This document shows positions 1-13,945 of a stretch of DNA of 64,000 bases, one piece after another. The translations under genes and the position numbers were made by a program. The notes beneath the pieces are model-generated. The model was not told where the DNA came from. It ran no database searches and saw only the letters and a program-made list of their open reading frames with translations. Source of the DNA: Bacillus xiamenensis (GTDB lineage Bacteria > Bacillota > Bacilli > Bacillales > Bacillaceae); the NCBI RefSeq assembly GCF_000300535.1, contig NZ_AMSH01000001.1:124001-188000 (forward strand), in the 5' to 3' direction. How positions within the stretch are numbered: position 1 is the stretch's first letter; the number at the start of each line of letters is the position of its first letter.

Positions 1-2698
1 GTGTAATGTCTACTCTTCTTAGTTTTGCAAAAGAGAAGACGGGAACTTTGACGTATACGCCTTCTTGCTCCACATGAAGACCTTCTTGGTAGCCATAGTT
101 TTTGAGCTTCTCCCCTAAAATGACCTTTGTTGCTAAGTTGGCCATTGGAATGCCCGTAATTTTACTTAAGAATGGGACAGTCCGGCTTGAACGCGGGTTC
201 ACTTCAAGTACATACACTTCTCCTTTTGATAGGACAAACTGAATGTTAAGCAGCCCAATAATGTTGAGTCCTTTTGCGAGTTTAATCGTGTATTCTGCGA
301 TTTTCGCTTTGATGTCCTCAGACAATGTTTGCGGCGGATAGACCGCAATTGAGTCACCAGAGTGAACACCGGCTCTTTCAATGTGTTCCATGATGCCCGG
401 TATCACAACCGTTTCTCCGTCAGATACTGCATCTACTTCAATTTCTTTTCCTGTCAAATACTTGTCAATGAGCACTGGATGCTGCGGATTGACTTTCACC
501 GCATTCTCCATATAGTGAAGAAGCTCGGCTTCTTGATACACAATTTCCATCGCACGACCGCCTAATACATAGGAAGGACGGACAAGGACTGGGTATCCGA
601 TTAGATTCGCAATGGCTACTGCTTCCGGCACAGACGTAGCCGTTTTTCCTTTTGGCTGAGGCACGCCGAGTGTTTCTAATGTTTGTTCAAATTTGTCACG
701 GTTTTCCGCGCGGTCAAGGTCTTCAAGAGAAGTGCCAAGAATTTTAACCCCTCTATTTGATAGTTCATCTGCTAAGTTAATCGCTGTTTGTCCGCCGAAC
801 TGAACGACGACACCTTCTGGTTGTTCAAGGTCGATGATATGCATCACATCTTCTACAGTAAGTGGTTCAAAGTAAAGCTTATCTGAAATACTAAAGTCCG
901 TTGAGACCGTTTCAGGGTTGTTGTTAATAATAATGGCTTCATATCCTGCTTGTTTGATCGCCCACACTGAATGAACGGTCGCATAATCAAATTCAACCCC
1001 TTGTCCAATTCGAATGGGACCTGAGCCTAGGACGATTACGCTTTTTTTGTCTGTTCGTTCTGATTCATTTTCATCTTCATACGTGCTGTAGAAATACGGT
1101 GTTTCTGATTCAAACTCCGCCGCACATGTGTCCACCATTTTATAAACAGGAACGATGCCTGCTTCTTGTCTTAGGTTGTAGACATCCGCTTCGTTCATGT
1201 CCCACTCTCGGCTAATATAGATATCTGAGAAACCTTTGTGTTTTGCTTCTTTTAACACGTCTACATTACCTTTGTTTTCTTTTAGCGTCTTTTCAAATGC
1301 GATGATGCCCTCCAGCTTATGAAGGAAGAAGTAATCAATTTTTGAGAATGCATGAATTTGCTCAACAGTATAGCCTCTTCTAAGCGCCTCAGCGATATAA
1401 AACAGACGCTCATCTCCCGCTTTGATAATCCGTTTTTCAAGCACTTCATTTGTTATGTCCGCTTCATCTTTTAATTCAATGTGATGCACATCTGCTTCAA
1501 GTGAACGAACAGCCTTTAAAAGAGACTCTTCTAATGTACGGCCGATTGCCATCACTTCACCCGTTGCTTTCATTTGCGTCCCAAGACGTCTGTTGGCAGA
1601 TTCAAATTTATCGAACGGCCAGCGCGGGATCTTTGAAACGATATAGTCTAGTGCTGGTTCAAAGGCTGCATATGTTTTACCTGTGACAGGGTTCATCATT
1701 TCATCAAGCGTTAGGCCGACAGCAATTTTCGCTGCAAGTTTGGCAATTGGATATCCTGTCGCTTTAGATGCAAGCGCAGAAGAACGGCTCACACGCGGGT
1801 TTACTTCGATGATATAGTATTGAAAGCTGTCTGGGTCAATGGCCAGCTGAACGTTACAGCCGCCTTCAATGCCAAGTGCGCGGATCAGCTTGAGTGACAC
1901 ATTGCGAAGCAGCTGATATTCACGGTCACTTAACGTTTGGCTTGGCGCCACAACGATACTGTCACCTGTATGAATGCCGACAGGATCAAAGTTTTCCATG
2001 TTACAAACAACGATTGCATGGTCACCGCTATCACGCATGACCTCATATTCGATTTCTTTAAAGCCTGCAATACTCTTTTCAAGTAAGCATTGTGTGACTG
2101 GGCTTAGCTTCAATCCATTCTCGACGATTTCTTTTAGTTCTTGCTCGTTTGTACAAATTCCGCCGCCTGTTCCGCCTAATGTATAAGCCGGTCTGACAAT
2201 GACAGGGAAACCGATTTGATTTGTAAATGCCAACGCTTCATCAAGGTTATGAATGATTTCACTTTCTGGAACAGGTTCATTTAGTTCATTCATCAGATTG
2301 CGGAATAAATCTCTGTCCTCTGCTTTTTGAATAGCTGACAGCTTTGTTCCAAGTACTTCAACGCCGCATTCAGCCAGTACGCCAAGATCTGATAATTCAA
2401 CAGCAAGGTTCAGTCCAGTTTGACCGCCAAGTGTCGGCAGAATCGCATCAGGCCGTTCTTTTCGAATAATTCGTGTTAAAAATTCTGGTGTCAGTGGTTC
2501 GATGTATACCTTGTCCGCCATTTCTGTATCTGTCATGATCGTCGCAGGGTTGGAGTTCACAAGAACGACTTCATAGCCTTCTTCTTTCAGTGCTAAGCAA
2601 GCCTGTGTACCTGCATAGTCAAACTCTGCTGCCTGACCGATGATGATTGGACCTGATCCAATGACTAAAATCTTTTTGATGTCTACGCGTTTTGGCAT
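1..2698 (-). CDS. pyrAB: carbamoyl-phosphate synthase large subunit, pyrimidine-specific (partial, 3' end outside window)
   Basis: Makes carbamoyl phosphate from bicarbonate, ammonia (delivered by PyrAA) and two ATP, the first step of UMP synthesis. The start is the ATG at 2696-2698, read as [20 protein letters not shown], the typical N-terminus of the family with its glycine-rich ATP-grasp loop. About 899 codons are present; the family is near 1070 residues, so roughly the last 170, the allosteric MGS-like end, lie beyond the left edge. The frame stays open throughout. It overlaps pyrAA by 16 bases, which suggests translational coupling of the two subunits. It is the last pyr gene visible. 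Confidence 0.96.
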   Translation of the reverse strand, partial: MPKRVDIKKILVIGSGPIIIGQAAEFDYAGTQACLALKEEGYEVVLVNSNPATIMTDTEMADKVYIEPLTPEFLTRIIRKERPDAILPTLGGQTGLNLAVELSDLGVLAECGVEVLGTKLSAIQKAEDRDLFRNLMNELNEPVPESEIIHNLDEALAFTNQIGFPVIVRPAYTLGGTGGGICTNEQELKEIVENGLKLSPVTQCLLEKSIAGFKEIEYEVMRDSGDHAIVVCNMENFDPVGIHTGDSIVVAPSQTLSDREYQLLRNVSLKLIRALGIEGGCNVQLAIDPDSFQYYIIEVNPRVSRSSALASKATGYPIAKLAAKIAVGLTLDEMMNPVTGKTYAAFEPALDYIVSKIPRWPFDKFESANRRLGTQMKATGEVMAIGRTLEESLLKAVRSLEADVHHIELKDEADITNEVLEKRIIKAGDERLFYIAEALRRGYTVEQIHAFSKIDYFFLHKLEGIIAFEKTLKENKGNVDVLKEAKHKGFSDIYISREWDMNEADVYNLRQEAGIVPVYKMVDTCAAEFESETPYFYSTYEDENESERTDKKSVIVLGSGPIRIGQGVEFDYATVHSVWAIKQAGYEAIIINNNPETVSTDFSISDKLYFEPLTVEDVMHIIDLEQPEGVVVQFGGQTAINLADELSNRGVKILGTSLEDLDRAENRDKFEQTLETLGVPQPKGKTATSVPEAVAIANLIGYPVLVRPSYVLGGRAMEIVYQEAELLHYMENAVKVNPQHPVLIDKYLTGKEIEVDAVSDGETVVIPGIMEHIERAGVHSGDSIAVYPPQTLSEDIKAKIAEYTIKLAKGLNIIGLLNIQFVLSKGEVYVLEVNPRSSRTVPFLSKITGIPMANLATKVILGEKLKNYGYQEGLHVEQEGVYVKVPVFSFAKLRRVDIT

Positions 2699-3773
2699 AC
2701 TTCTTCCCCTTCTTTCTCAGTCGTATGAATCATTTCTATGAACTCGTCAAATAAGTAGTTCGCATCTTCTGGTCCCGGTGATGCCTCTGGGTGATACTGG
2801 ACAGTGAATGCCGGTGCTTCTTTATGTTTTAATCCTTCAATGGTGTTGTCATTTAGCGCAATATGTGTGACTTCTAGCACGTCTTCATTAATGGCACTTA
2901 CCGTATAGCCATGGTTTTGAGACGTCAAGGTCACCTTGCCAGTTGCTAGTTCCTTGACTGGGTGATTGGACCCTCTATGCCCAAATTTCATTTTTTCTGT
3001 ACTTGCACCGCAAGCAAGAGCGAATAACTGGTGTCCGAGGCAGATACCAAAGAGTGGTACTTTCCCAATCAGCTGCTGAATCATTTCAACCGCTTCTGGT
3101 ACATCGACTGGGTCCCCAGGTCCGTTTGAAAGCATGATACCGTCTGGTTTTAGCTGTAAAACTTCATCTGCCGTAATATTGTATGGCACCACAATGACAT
3201 CACAGTCACGCTTATTGAGCTCTCGCAAAATACCGTGCTTCATACCGAAATCGACAAGCACAATTCTTTTTCCTCTTCCTGGGCTTGGATACGCATTTTT
3301 CACAGATACTTGACTCACTTGATCTGTTGGCAGCTGCATGGTTTGAAGGCGGCGCACAACGTCTTCTACTTGTTCATCAGGTCCTGCAAAAGCCCCTCTT
3401 AATGTTCCTGCACTTCGAATCATTCTTGTCAGCTTGCGTGTATCAATTCCGCTAAGACCCGGAATATGCTTCATTTTTAAATACTCATCGAGTGAATATG
3501 AAGAGCGCCAGTTGGAGGGCTTTTCACAAAGTTCTTTTACAATGAGCCCTTTCACAAACGGTGTGATCGATTCAAAATCATCACGGTTAATGCCATAGTT
3601 GCCGATAAGAGGGTAAGTGAGTGTGACAATTTGTCCGCAGTACGATGGATCAGACAAAATTTCTTGATAGCCTGTCATCCCTGTATTAAAGACGACTTCT
3701 CCCACTGACGATTCTAAGCTGCCAAAGCCTGTTCCTTCGAATACTGTTCCGTTTTCTAGCACTAAGCGTCTCT

Positions 3774-3777
<4 letters not shown>
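2683..3777 (-). CDS. pyrAA: carbamoyl-phosphate synthase small (glutaminase) subunit, pyrimidine-specific
   Basis: Hydrolyses glutamine and channels ammonia to PyrAB. The protein has 364 residues. The N-terminal CPSase small-chain domain carries the motif [17 protein letters not shown]. The C-terminal class I glutamine amidotransferase domain carries the nucleophile motif FGICLGHQL (Cys near residue 246) and the His/Glu pair in [11 protein letters not shown] longer reading exists upstream, but the ATG at 3775-3777 ([10 protein letters not shown]) matches the family N-terminus and forms an ATGA overlap with the pyrC stop. It lies inside the pyr operon and is regulated by the upstream PyrR attenuators. 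Confidence 0.97.
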
Positions 3778-6097
<2,320 letters not shown>

Positions 6098-6106
<9 letters not shown>

Positions 6107-7426
6107 TTCTTTTAAAAGGTTTTCTGTATTCGATTCATTTGACTCATCTTCTTCTGCCTTCTGATGCGGCAGAATCATGTTTAACAGAACGCCGGTAATG
6201 GCAGCGAGTGCCATTCCAGACAGCGTAAGATTGATTTGTTTCACCTCAATGAATGCCCCGCCGATGCCGATGACTAAGATGACAGATGCGATAATGAGAT
6301 TGCGTTTTTCTTCAAAATTCACTTTATGATCAATCAGAATTCTGAGGCCGCTTGAGGCAATGATTCCAAAGAGCAGGAACGAAACGCCTCCCATGACCGC
6401 GGACGGCACTGTACTGATTAATGCTGAAATTTTCCCGACAAACCCGAAGCAGATCGCAAACACTGCTGCTCCGCCGATGACGAAGATACTGAACACTCTT
6501 GTGATGGCAAGGACGCCAATGTTCTCCCCATAAGTCGTTGTTGGAGGTCCGCCAATAAGTGAAGCGAAGATGGTCGCTGCACTGTCTCCTAAAATGGAGC
6601 GGTGAAGACCCGGTTTTTTAATAAAATCTTGTCCCACGACTTTGCTTAGCACCACTTGGTGGCCGATATGCTCAGACATCGTCACAAAGGCAACCGGCAC
6701 CATCACTGTGAGTATGCTTAAGGTCACAGCAGGTGTATAGTCGACAAATGGGACAACGAAGTCTGGTACAGCAAACCATTTTGCGTCAATGACCGGCTGG
6801 AAGTTCACAATGCCTTGTGTTAAGGCAAAGAGGTAGCCGCTGATAATGCCGATGAGTACTGGGATCAAGCTAAGGAATCCTCTGAGGAAGATCATGCTGA
6901 TAATCGTGACAGCTAGTGTAAAACCAGCGACCATTAAATGCTTAAGACTGTAAACATGTTCGGTTGCGTTTGGGTCTACATACATTGCCATGTTGACAGC
7001 TGTTCCAGCTAATCCAAGTCCGATGACCATAATGACTGGTCCTACGACGACCGGCGGCAGAAGCTTCATCAGCCAGCCTGTGCCCAGCCATTTAATGAAT
7101 AGTGCAATGAGCGCATAAGCCACACCCGCCATGAAAGCACCTACCATTGCGGCTCCTGGTCCGCCTGTTGCTTTCACATTCACTATGGGGGCAATAAAAG
7201 CAAAGGACGATCCAAGATACGCTGGTATTTGTCCTCTTGTGATAATTAAGTAAACAATGGTTCCAACTCCGCTTGAGATGAGCGCAACGGCTGGACTCAT
7301 ATCAATGATCTTTGGTACAAGAATGGTTGCACCAAACATAGCAAACAAATGTTGCAAGCTTAGTGACAGCCATGTGAACGGTTTTGGGATATCTCGAATG
7401 CCTAAATTGGCTTTTTGCTGACTCAT
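6098..7426 (-). CDS. pyrP: uracil permease
   Basis: A nucleobase:cation symporter (NCS2 / xanthine-uracil permease family) that imports uracil. It has 442 residues and about 12 to 14 hydrophobic segments. It contains the NCS2 core FGATILVPKI near the N-terminus and GGPPTTTYGENIG in the region that binds substrate. The start is the ATG at 7424-7426 (MSQQKANLGI), preceded by a strong CTAGGAGGAA ribosome site. The open frame extends further upstream through the attenuator, but that part is not coding. The C-terminal tail is charged and cytoplasmic. It is the second gene of the pyr operon, between attenuators 2 and 3. Confidence 0.96.
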
Positions 7427-7457
7427 GATTTTCCTCCTAGATGTGTCCTTTTTCATT

Positions 7458-7568
7458 AAAAAAGCCTCTTTGCGAATATGCGCAAAGAGGCCTAGAAAAA
7501 CCGTACACGTCATTTTAGCCGTGTGCTCGGTGTCTCTGTTATTGCCCTCTTTGCAAACTCTCTGGAAT
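7458..7568 (-). promoter_or_regulatory. PyrR attenuator between pyrR and pyrP
   Basis: The minus strand holds a PyrR-like segment TCCAGAGAGTTTGCAAAGAG (7547-7566) and then a strong terminator with arms GCCTCTTTGCG and CGCAAAGAGGC (7481-7491 and 7464-7474) and a T run (7458-7463). The GCAAAGAGG inside the PyrR segment can pair with the 5' arm of the terminator, which directly shows the antiterminator alternative. This is the second of three attenuators in the operon. Confidence 0.88.
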
Positions 7569-7581
7569 GCATTTAAAAAGG

Positions 7582-8127
<546 letters not shown>

Positions 8128-8150
8128 TTACACCTCTTTTTGACAAATAA

Positions 8151-8244
8151 AAAGCCCCTTCTGCAAAGGGCAGAGAGGGGCGTTCATTTGTGCATACACG
8201 TGCACAAATTGATCCGTTATCCTTCTCAGCCTCTCTGGACTGTT
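8151..8244 (-). promoter_or_regulatory. PyrR attenuator in the pyr operon leader
   Basis: On the minus strand the leader carries the consensus PyrR site CAGTCCAGAGAGGCTGAGAA (8223-8242). It is followed by a terminator formed by a GCCCC/GGGGC stem (8154-8164 with 8170-8181) and a T run ending near 8148. This is the first and best-matching of the three attenuators, sited upstream of pyrR. Confidence 0.9.
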
Positions 8245-8269
8245 TTAAAGAATCTCAATTTCTTCGTTT

Positions 8270-8298
8270 ATTATTTCAAAAAAAGAACGGCCTGTCAA
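8270..8298 (-). promoter_or_regulatory. sigma-A promoter of the pyr operon
   Basis: On the minus strand: -35 TTGACA (8293-8298), 17 bases, -10 AATAAT (8270-8275). The start of transcription would be near 8263, just upstream of the first PyrR site. The -35 box overlaps the stop codon of rluD. Confidence 0.82.
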
Positions 8299-9209
8299 TC
8301 GTTATTTCTTAATGAATCGATAAAGCCCCGCATATCAGCTGGAATTGGTGCTGTGAATTCCATGTATTCTCCTGTTCTAGGATGATCAAATCCTAACACA
8401 CCTGCATGCAGCAGCTGGCCATTGAAATCAACGGTTTTTCTTGGGCCATACTTCGGGTCTCCTGCAAGAGGATAGCCAATATATTTCATATGAACACGAA
8501 TTTGGTGTGTTCGTCCTGTTTCAAGACGGCATTCAACAACCGTGAAATCTTTAAAGCGTTCAATGACATCAAAGTGAGTGACTGCCTGTTTTGCGTTTTC
8601 TTTTGTGACCGTCATGCTTTGGCGGTCTTTTTTGTCTCTGCCAATTGGTGCATCAATGGTCCCTGTGTCGTGCTGGATGATACCGTGGACAACAGCTGTA
8701 TATTTTCTAGTGACGGTTTTAGCCACTAACTGATTCACAAGTGACTCGTGCGCCAAATCATTTTTAGCGACCATTAAAAGCCCAGACGTATCTTTATCAA
8801 TTCGGTGGACAATGCCAGGTCTCATCACGCCATTAATGCCTGATAGGTCATTACAATGTGCCATAAGTCCATTCACAAGCGTCCCTGACACATGACCTGG
8901 TGCTGGATGAACGACCATTCCTCTTGGTTTATTCACCACTAGCACATCTGCATCCTCATAATAAATATCAAGATCCATTGATTCTGCTTCTACATTAAGT
9001 GCTTCTGGATCTGGAATCTCCACCTTGATTTGGTCTCCAGCTTGCACTTTGTAATTCGCTTTGACATGTTTCCCGTTTACTTCGATCAGCCCGTCCTTTA
9101 CCCACTGCTGGACTTGGCTTCTTGACCATTCCGGTTCTGTTGTGCTTAAAAATTTATCGAGCCGTTCACTCGTTTGTTCTTCTGAAACGGCAATGTTTAC
9201 TTGATTCAT
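8295..9209 (-). CDS. rluD: 23S rRNA pseudouridine synthase, RluD/RluA family
   Basis: Modifies uridines of large-subunit rRNA to pseudouridine (ylyB in B. subtilis). It has 304 residues. An N-terminal S4 RNA-binding domain (about residues 14-75, motif RLDKFLST) is followed by the RluA catalytic domain with the signature [14 protein letters not shown], which contains the catalytic aspartate near residue 138. The C-terminal motif [17 protein letters not shown] is typical. The start ATG overlaps the lspA stop (ATGA), so the two are translationally coupled. The exact target uridines are inferred from the family. Confidence 0.93.
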   Translation of the reverse strand: MNQVNIAVSEEQTSERLDKFLSTTEPEWSRSQVQQWVKDGLIEVNGKHVKANYKVQAGDQIKVEIPDPEALNVEAESMDLDIYYEDADVLVVNKPRGMVVHPAPGHVSGTLVNGLMAHCNDLSGINGVMRPGIVHRIDKDTSGLLMVAKNDLAHESLVNQLVAKTVTRKYTAVVHGIIQHDTGTIDAPIGRDKKDRQSMTVTKENAKQAVTHFDVIERFKDFTVVECRLETGRTHQIRVHMKYIGYPLAGDPKYGPRKTVDFNGQLLHAGVLGFDHPRTGEYMEFTAPIPADMRGFIDSLRNND

Positions 9210-9673
9210 GTAGTTGACTCCTTATTTTTCTTTCCATCTAACAGCATTTGAATGAAGAGCAGAATTACCCCTACACATAGAGAAGAATCTGCAATATTAA
9301 AGATTGGATAATGATAATCCCCAAATACGAAATGAGCAAAATCCACCACTTCCTGACGGAAAATACGGTCGATAAAGTTTCCAATCGCTCCGCCAAGCAT
9401 TAAAGCCAGTGCAACGCCAAGCAGTTTGTCCTTTTGTCCATGCTTTTGCAAGTAGTAGATAATTCCTGCAATAACAACGAGTGTGATGACATAGAAAAAC
9501 CACATTTGCCCTTGGAGAATTCCCCATGCGGCTCCTGAATTTCGGTGGGACGTGATATAAAAGAACCCATCAATGACTGGAATAGAATCTCCGAGCATCA
9601 TATTCTTGACAATGAGCCATTTTGTTAATTGATCTAAACAAATGATAAAGAATGCGATTATGTAATAGAACAC
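9206..9673 (-). CDS. lspA: lipoprotein signal peptidase (signal peptidase II)
   Basis: Membrane aspartic protease that cleaves the signal peptides of prolipoproteins. It has 155 residues and four hydrophobic segments. The conserved blocks are DQLTKWL near the N-terminus, [19 protein letters not shown] with the first catalytic Asp, and [11 protein letters not shown] with the second. The start is a GTG at 9671-9673, seven bases after GGAGG. It is coupled to rluD downstream. Confidence 0.96.
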   Translation of the reverse strand: MFYYIIAFFIICLDQLTKWLIVKNMMLGDSIPVIDGFFYITSHRNSGAAWGILQGQMWFFYVITLVVIAGIIYYLQKHGQKDKLLGVALALMLGGAIGNFIDRIFRQEVVDFAHFVFGDYHYPIFNIADSSLCVGVILLFIQMLLDGKKNKESTT

Positions 9674-9767
9674 ACACGTTCCTCCAACTTCATACTTTGA
9701 TCTTTAAGCATTTTATCAAGAAAACAGGAAGGAGTAAAGAAACTTTAGTTGACAGACAAAAACCTCC

Positions 9768-10142
9768 CTACATGTGGAAGGCTTCAAAATGAGAATCGTT
9801 TGATTCGTGAGGATAAGGGGTGAATGCTTTTTTCTCGTATTGCTTATGATATAAAAAATCGTCAGTCGTACGGGCTGTCGGAAGAATACTCATTTGTTCA
9901 AGCGGGATGGGTTGACCTGTCGCCTCACATATGCCATAGGTTCCTTGTTCAATTTTTGCAATAGCGAGCGACACATCTTGCAGTTCTTCTTTTATATGAT
10001 AAAGAAGCGTTGTGGTTTTCGCTTGATTAAACGTGACATGTTCAGCGGGTGAACGAAATGATGCATATTCAAACAGCTTAGATTGCAATTCTTCTTTCAT
10101 TTGAAGGAGTTCCATGTAAATCGTGTCTAGATCGCCATTCAT
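9768..10142 (-). CDS. ylyA: YlyA, TraR/DksA-type small protein with a degenerate zinc site
   Basis: A 124-residue protein with an N-terminal helical hairpin (about residues 5-85) and a C-terminal DksA/TraR-like segment GTYGICEATGQPIPLEQM. Family members usually have a four-cysteine zinc finger here; only Cys92 or so remains, so this version probably binds no zinc. I recall that the B. subtilis protein has been linked to sporulation gene expression as an RNA polymerase-binding factor; that is memory, not seen here. It stands alone between lspA and ileS. Confidence 0.85.
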   Translation of the reverse strand: MNGDLDTIYMELLQMKEELQSKLFEYASFRSPAEHVTFNQAKTTTLLYHIKEELQDVSLAIAKIEQGTYGICEATGQPIPLEQMSILPTARTTDDFLYHKQYEKKAFTPYPHESNDSHFEAFHM

Positions 10143-10250
10143 GTCGCTGTTTCAACTCCTGCCCTCTCGTGATAATCATATTGTTGCCCCGCCTGCTTAC
10201 TTTAAAGCCATAAGATTTTTCCTTTCGTTCTAAACGCTGTCATTTTCGCA

Positions 10251-10283
10251 AAATAGAAAGCGCCCCGCTATATACGGGGCGCT
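10251..10283 (-). terminator. terminator of ileS
   Basis: On the minus strand, a perfect hairpin AGCGCCCCG / CGGGGCGCT (10275-10283 with 10259-10267) followed by a T-rich tail, about 20 bases after the ileS stop. Confidence 0.88.
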
Positions 10284-10302
10284 AGTTGGTGATGTCACAC
10301 TG

Positions 10303-13068
10303 TTAATTCTGGTAATATTTCTCCACGATTTCAGCATTTTTCAGCGACAATGTTGGGTATTTCGGATTTGCACCAACATCCTTTGAAATAATGCGAGAAC
10401 GTTCGCACAGTTCTCCTTCTGCTTTTTGAACCACAATACGTCCTGATGTGTATTGAGGCGCTGATGCATCTGCAAGCTGCTCATCTTCTACCGTTAATTC
10501 TGAGATGATGAAGAGCTGCTTCACATCTTCTTTAATGGATGCAAGAAGCTGCTTCACTTCATCTGTCGCATAAAGTGTCACACTGGCTTCAAGTGAACGT
10601 CCGATGACTTTCTCATTACGCGCAATTTCCAGTGCTTTCAGCACATCATCACGTACTTCCATAAAGCGGTCAAACTTCGTTTCCGTCGCTTCCGCTTGAG
10701 GAACAGTTACACCTTCTGGCATATCCGTTAACTGAACACTTGGCTCTTCAACAAAGCTTAAGTGGCTCCATAATTCATCTGCTGTGTGCGGAAGAATTGG
10801 TGCAGTCAGCTTCACTAACGCCATTAATGTTTCGTAGAAGACCGTTTGCATGCTGCGGCGGTCCGGATGATTCGCATGCTCAATGTACACCACATCTTTT
10901 GCAAAATCGAGATAGAATGAGCTTAACTCAATCGTACAGAAATTGTGAATGGCATGATACACAACAGAAAATTCGTAGTCGTCATATGCTTTTTTCACTT
11001 TATTGATCAATTTATTTAATTTGATCAGGATATATTGATCCACTTCACGAAGCTCTTCAACTGGCACCGCATTGACTGCTGGATCAAAGTCAAAAAGGTT
11101 ACCATGCAGGAAACGGAAAGTGTTACGGATTTTACGATATACTTCTGCTACTTGTTTTAAAATATCATCAGACACTGGATGATCGGCCTGATAGTTAACA
11201 GAAGACACCCAAAGTCTAAGGATCTCCGCACCGAGCTGCTTTGCAACCTTCGTCGGATCAATTGTATTGCCTAATGATTTACTCATTTTGCGGCCTTCTT
11301 TATCAAGCGTGAAGCCATGGCTGAGAACACCTTTATATGGTGCTTTTCCAGTGACTGCAACTGCTGTAGATAAAGATGAGTTAAACCAGCCGCGATATTG
11401 GTCAGAGCCTTCAAGGTAAAGGTCTGCCGGACGAACAAGATCATCTCGTTCTTCTAAAACCGCTTGGTGAGAAGAACCGGAATCAAACCATACATCCATG
11501 ATGTCCTGCTCTTTTGTAAATTCACCGTTCGGGCTGCCTGGATGTGTAAAGCCTTCAGGCAATAATTCTTTCGCTTCTTTTTCAAACCAAATATTTGAGC
11601 CATGCTCTCTAAATAATTGAGATACATGCTGAATTGTTTCGTCCGTGATGATCGGCTCACCATTTTCCGCATAGAAGACCGGAATTGGAACGCCCCATAC
11701 ACGCTGTCTTGAAATGCACCAGTCACCTCTGTCACGCACCATGTTGAATAGGCGTGTTTCGCCCCAAGCTGGAACCCATTTCGTTTCTTTAATATTGTCT
11801 AATAGCGCTTCTCTGAAATCTTTAATCGAAGCAAACCACTGAGCTGTCGCACGATAAATCGTTGGCTTTTTCGTTCTCCAGTCATGTGGATAAGAGTGCG
11901 TGATAAAGTCGAGCTTTTTCAGGGCGCCTTTTGCTTCAAGCTGCTCTGTGACGGCTTTATTGGCATCCTCGTAGAATAGTCCTTCAAAACCAGGTGCTTC
12001 TTCTGTCATGACACCTTTTTCATCTACTGGACATAGCACCTCAAGACCGTATTTCATACCGACAATAAAGTCATCTTCCCCGTGACCTGGCGCTGTGTGA
12101 ACACAGCCTGTTCCTGCATCTGTTGTGACGTGATCGCCAAGCATCACAAGAGAATCTCTGCCGTAAATCGGGTGCTCTGCAACAATGGTGTCTAATTCTT
12201 TTCCTTTTAGTGTTTTAACAACTTCGTAATCGTCAAAGCCAAGTGTTTTTGCCACTTGTTCAGCGAGCTCAGATGCGACAACATATCGCTCCGTACCAAC
12301 TTGGAGCACACTGTATTCTAGGTTTGGATGAACGCAAATGCCAAGGTTTGCAGGAAGCGTCCAAGGGGTTGTCGTCCAGATGATGAACTGTTCGCCGTTT
12401 TCAAGTACACCTTTGCCATCTTTCACTTTAAATGATACGTAAATAGATGGTGAGCGTTTGTCCTTATATTCAATTTCCGCTTCAGCAAGGGCTGACTCAC
12501 TTGAAGGAGACCAGTTAACAGGTTTAAGACCTTTGTAAATATAGCCTCTTTTCGCCATTTCACCAAAGACAAGAATTTGCTGCGCTTCGTATTCAGGCTT
12601 TAATGTCACATATGGATTGTCCCAATCTGCTCTTACGCCCAAACGTTTAAACTGATTGCGCTGACCTTCGATTTGTTTCCAAGCATACTCCTCACATAGT
12701 TTACGGAATTCTGCTGTAGACATTTCTTTTCGTTTGACTTTTTTATTTTTCGTAAGGGCTGTTTCAATCGGTAAGCCATGTGTATCCCAGCCCGGCACGT
12801 ACGGTGCATGGAATCCATTCATTGATTTAAAACGAACAATAAAATCTTTTAGGATTTTATTAAGTGCGTGTCCCATATGGATGTCACCATTCGCATATGG
12901 AGGTCCATCATGCAAAATAAAGGTCGGGCGTCCCTTTGTCCGCTCTAAGACCATTTGATAGATGTCTTTTTCTGCCCACTTCTCTTGGATTTCAGGCTCT
13001 TTGTTTGGCAAGTTCCCTCTCATTGGGAAATCTGTTTTCGGCATTAATAAGGTGTCTTTGTAGTTCAT
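10303..13068 (-). CDS. ileS: isoleucyl-tRNA synthetase
   Basis: Charges tRNA-Ile; class I synthetase with editing domain. It has 921 residues from the ATG at 13066-13068, chosen because GGAGG (13076-13080) is seven bases away; an in-frame ATG two codons earlier is almost on top of the ribosome site. The HIGH-type motif [10 protein letters not shown] is near residue 57 and KMSKS lies in [12 protein letters not shown]. The C-terminal zinc-binding region reads [11 protein letters not shown] and then TLSLKNAE: only one of the four cysteines expected for the usual CxxC..CxxC site is left. An isoleucine T-box leader controls it. Confidence 0.96.
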   Translation of the reverse strand: MNYKDTLLMPKTDFPMRGNLPNKEPEIQEKWAEKDIYQMVLERTKGRPTFILHDGPPYANGDIHMGHALNKILKDFIVRFKSMNGFHAPYVPGWDTHGLPIETALTKNKKVKRKEMSTAEFRKLCEEYAWKQIEGQRNQFKRLGVRADWDNPYVTLKPEYEAQQILVFGEMAKRGYIYKGLKPVNWSPSSESALAEAEIEYKDKRSPSIYVSFKVKDGKGVLENGEQFIIWTTTPWTLPANLGICVHPNLEYSVLQVGTERYVVASELAEQVAKTLGFDDYEVVKTLKGKELDTIVAEHPIYGRDSLVMLGDHVTTDAGTGCVHTAPGHGEDDFIVGMKYGLEVLCPVDEKGVMTEEAPGFEGLFYEDANKAVTEQLEAKGALKKLDFITHSYPHDWRTKKPTIYRATAQWFASIKDFREALLDNIKETKWVPAWGETRLFNMVRDRGDWCISRQRVWGVPIPVFYAENGEPIITDETIQHVSQLFREHGSNIWFEKEAKELLPEGFTHPGSPNGEFTKEQDIMDVWFDSGSSHQAVLEERDDLVRPADLYLEGSDQYRGWFNSSLSTAVAVTGKAPYKGVLSHGFTLDKEGRKMSKSLGNTIDPTKVAKQLGAEILRLWVSSVNYQADHPVSDDILKQVAEVYRKIRNTFRFLHGNLFDFDPAVNAVPVEELREVDQYILIKLNKLINKVKKAYDDYEFSVVYHAIHNFCTIELSSFYLDFAKDVVYIEHANHPDRRSMQTVFYETLMALVKLTAPILPHTADELWSHLSFVEEPSVQLTDMPEGVTVPQAEATETKFDRFMEVRDDVLKALEIARNEKVIGRSLEASVTLYATDEVKQLLASIKEDVKQLFIISELTVEDEQLADASAPQYTSGRIVVQKAEGELCERSRIISKDVGANPKYPTLSLKNAEIVEKYYQN

Positions 13069-13107
13069 ACCCATTCCTCCACATGCAAATTCTGATTAAA
13101 AAACAAT

Positions 13108-13376
13108 AAAAAAAGCCCTCTCATCCCATAAGGGACGAGAAGGCTTGTCTCGCGGTACCACCCTTTTAGATAAGCGCTATAAAACAGCCGCTTATCCACT
13201 CTAAAATCGTAACGTGATTAGACGCCTTTTCTTACTGGTCCATTTCAGAAAAGGAACTAAAGGGGTGATCTCATTGCAGCGTCTCGTAATGTCAGGCTTC
13301 CACCATCCCTGATTCGCTTTATTACGCATGTAACCGCTGCGAGTGTCCCTTTCAAACGTTTATCTCTTGTTAATTT
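13108..13376 (-). promoter_or_regulatory. isoleucine T-box leader riboswitch of ileS
   Basis: The minus strand carries the T-box core AAGGGTGGTACCGCGAG (13149-13165). A terminator follows, arms 13132-13145 and 13114-13127, with a T run at 13108-13113. Stem I can be drawn with a lower AAAGGG/CCCTTT stem and an upper GCAGCG/CGCTGC stem. The internal loop between them has an ATC codon (13267-13269) in the position of the specifier, which fits tRNA-Ile. Uncharged tRNA-Ile would favour the antiterminator. Confidence 0.92.
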
Positions 13377-13384
13377 ATGATGGT

Positions 13385-13414
13385 ATTATATGCAACATGA
13401 GCACGTCATGTCAA
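13385..13414 (-). promoter_or_regulatory. sigma-A promoter of ileS
   Basis: On the minus strand: -35 TTGACA (13409-13414), an 18-base spacer and a perfect -10 TATAAT (13385-13390). It lies between the divIVA stop and the T-box leader. Confidence 0.85.
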
Positions 13415-13424
13415 GATGATGCGC

Positions 13425-13919
13425 TTATTCTTTTTCGTCAAAGACAGCATCTACTTCATATTCAAGCAAATGATCCCAATCATCATTTTTCAGCAGATCA
13501 AGCTGAGCTTCAATCAGCATTTGGAAACGAGTTCTAAAGACTTTTGATTGTTTCTTCAGCTCTTCGATTTCCATCGCAATCTTTCTTGATTTTGATAACG
13601 CTTCGTTGATAATGCGGTCAGCATTTTTCTCTGCTTCACGAATAATCAGTTTTGCTTCTTTGTCAGAATGACGTTTCACGTCTTCTGCTGCTTCCTGTGC
13701 AACAAGAATTGATTTGTTTAATGTTTCTTCGATTGTTGCAAAATGACTTAGTCTTTCATCAAGCTCATTGACTTTGTCTTCAAGCTCGTTCTTTTTGCGA
13801 AGCACGATTTCGTAATCTTTACGTACTTGGCTTAAAAACTCATTTACTTCATCTTCGTCATAGCCGCGAAAACTTTTTGTGAACGTTTTATTATGAATAT
13901 CATTAGGTGTTAATGGCAA
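13425..13919 (-). CDS. divIVA: cell division initiation protein DivIVA
   Basis: Coiled-coil protein that binds negatively curved membrane at poles and septa, placing MinJ/MinCD and, in sporulation, the origin anchor. It has 164 residues, the same as B. subtilis. The start is TTG (13917-13919, M-PLTPNDIHNKTF): GGAGGTGG lies five bases upstream, while the longer ATG reading has no ribosome site. The N-terminal lipid-binding module TFTKSFRGYDEDEVNEFL carries the membrane-inserting Phe and Arg near residues 17-18. The rest is coiled coil. Confidence 0.95.
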   Translation of the reverse strand: MPLTPNDIHNKTFTKSFRGYDEDEVNEFLSQVRKDYEIVLRKKNELEDKVNELDERLSHFATIEETLNKSILVAQEAAEDVKRHSDKEAKLIIREAEKNADRIINEALSKSRKIAMEIEELKKQSKVFRTRFQMLIEAQLDLLKNDDWDHLLEYEVDAVFDEKE

Positions 13920-13945
13920 CCTCGCCACCTCCAGATTCAAGTTCG

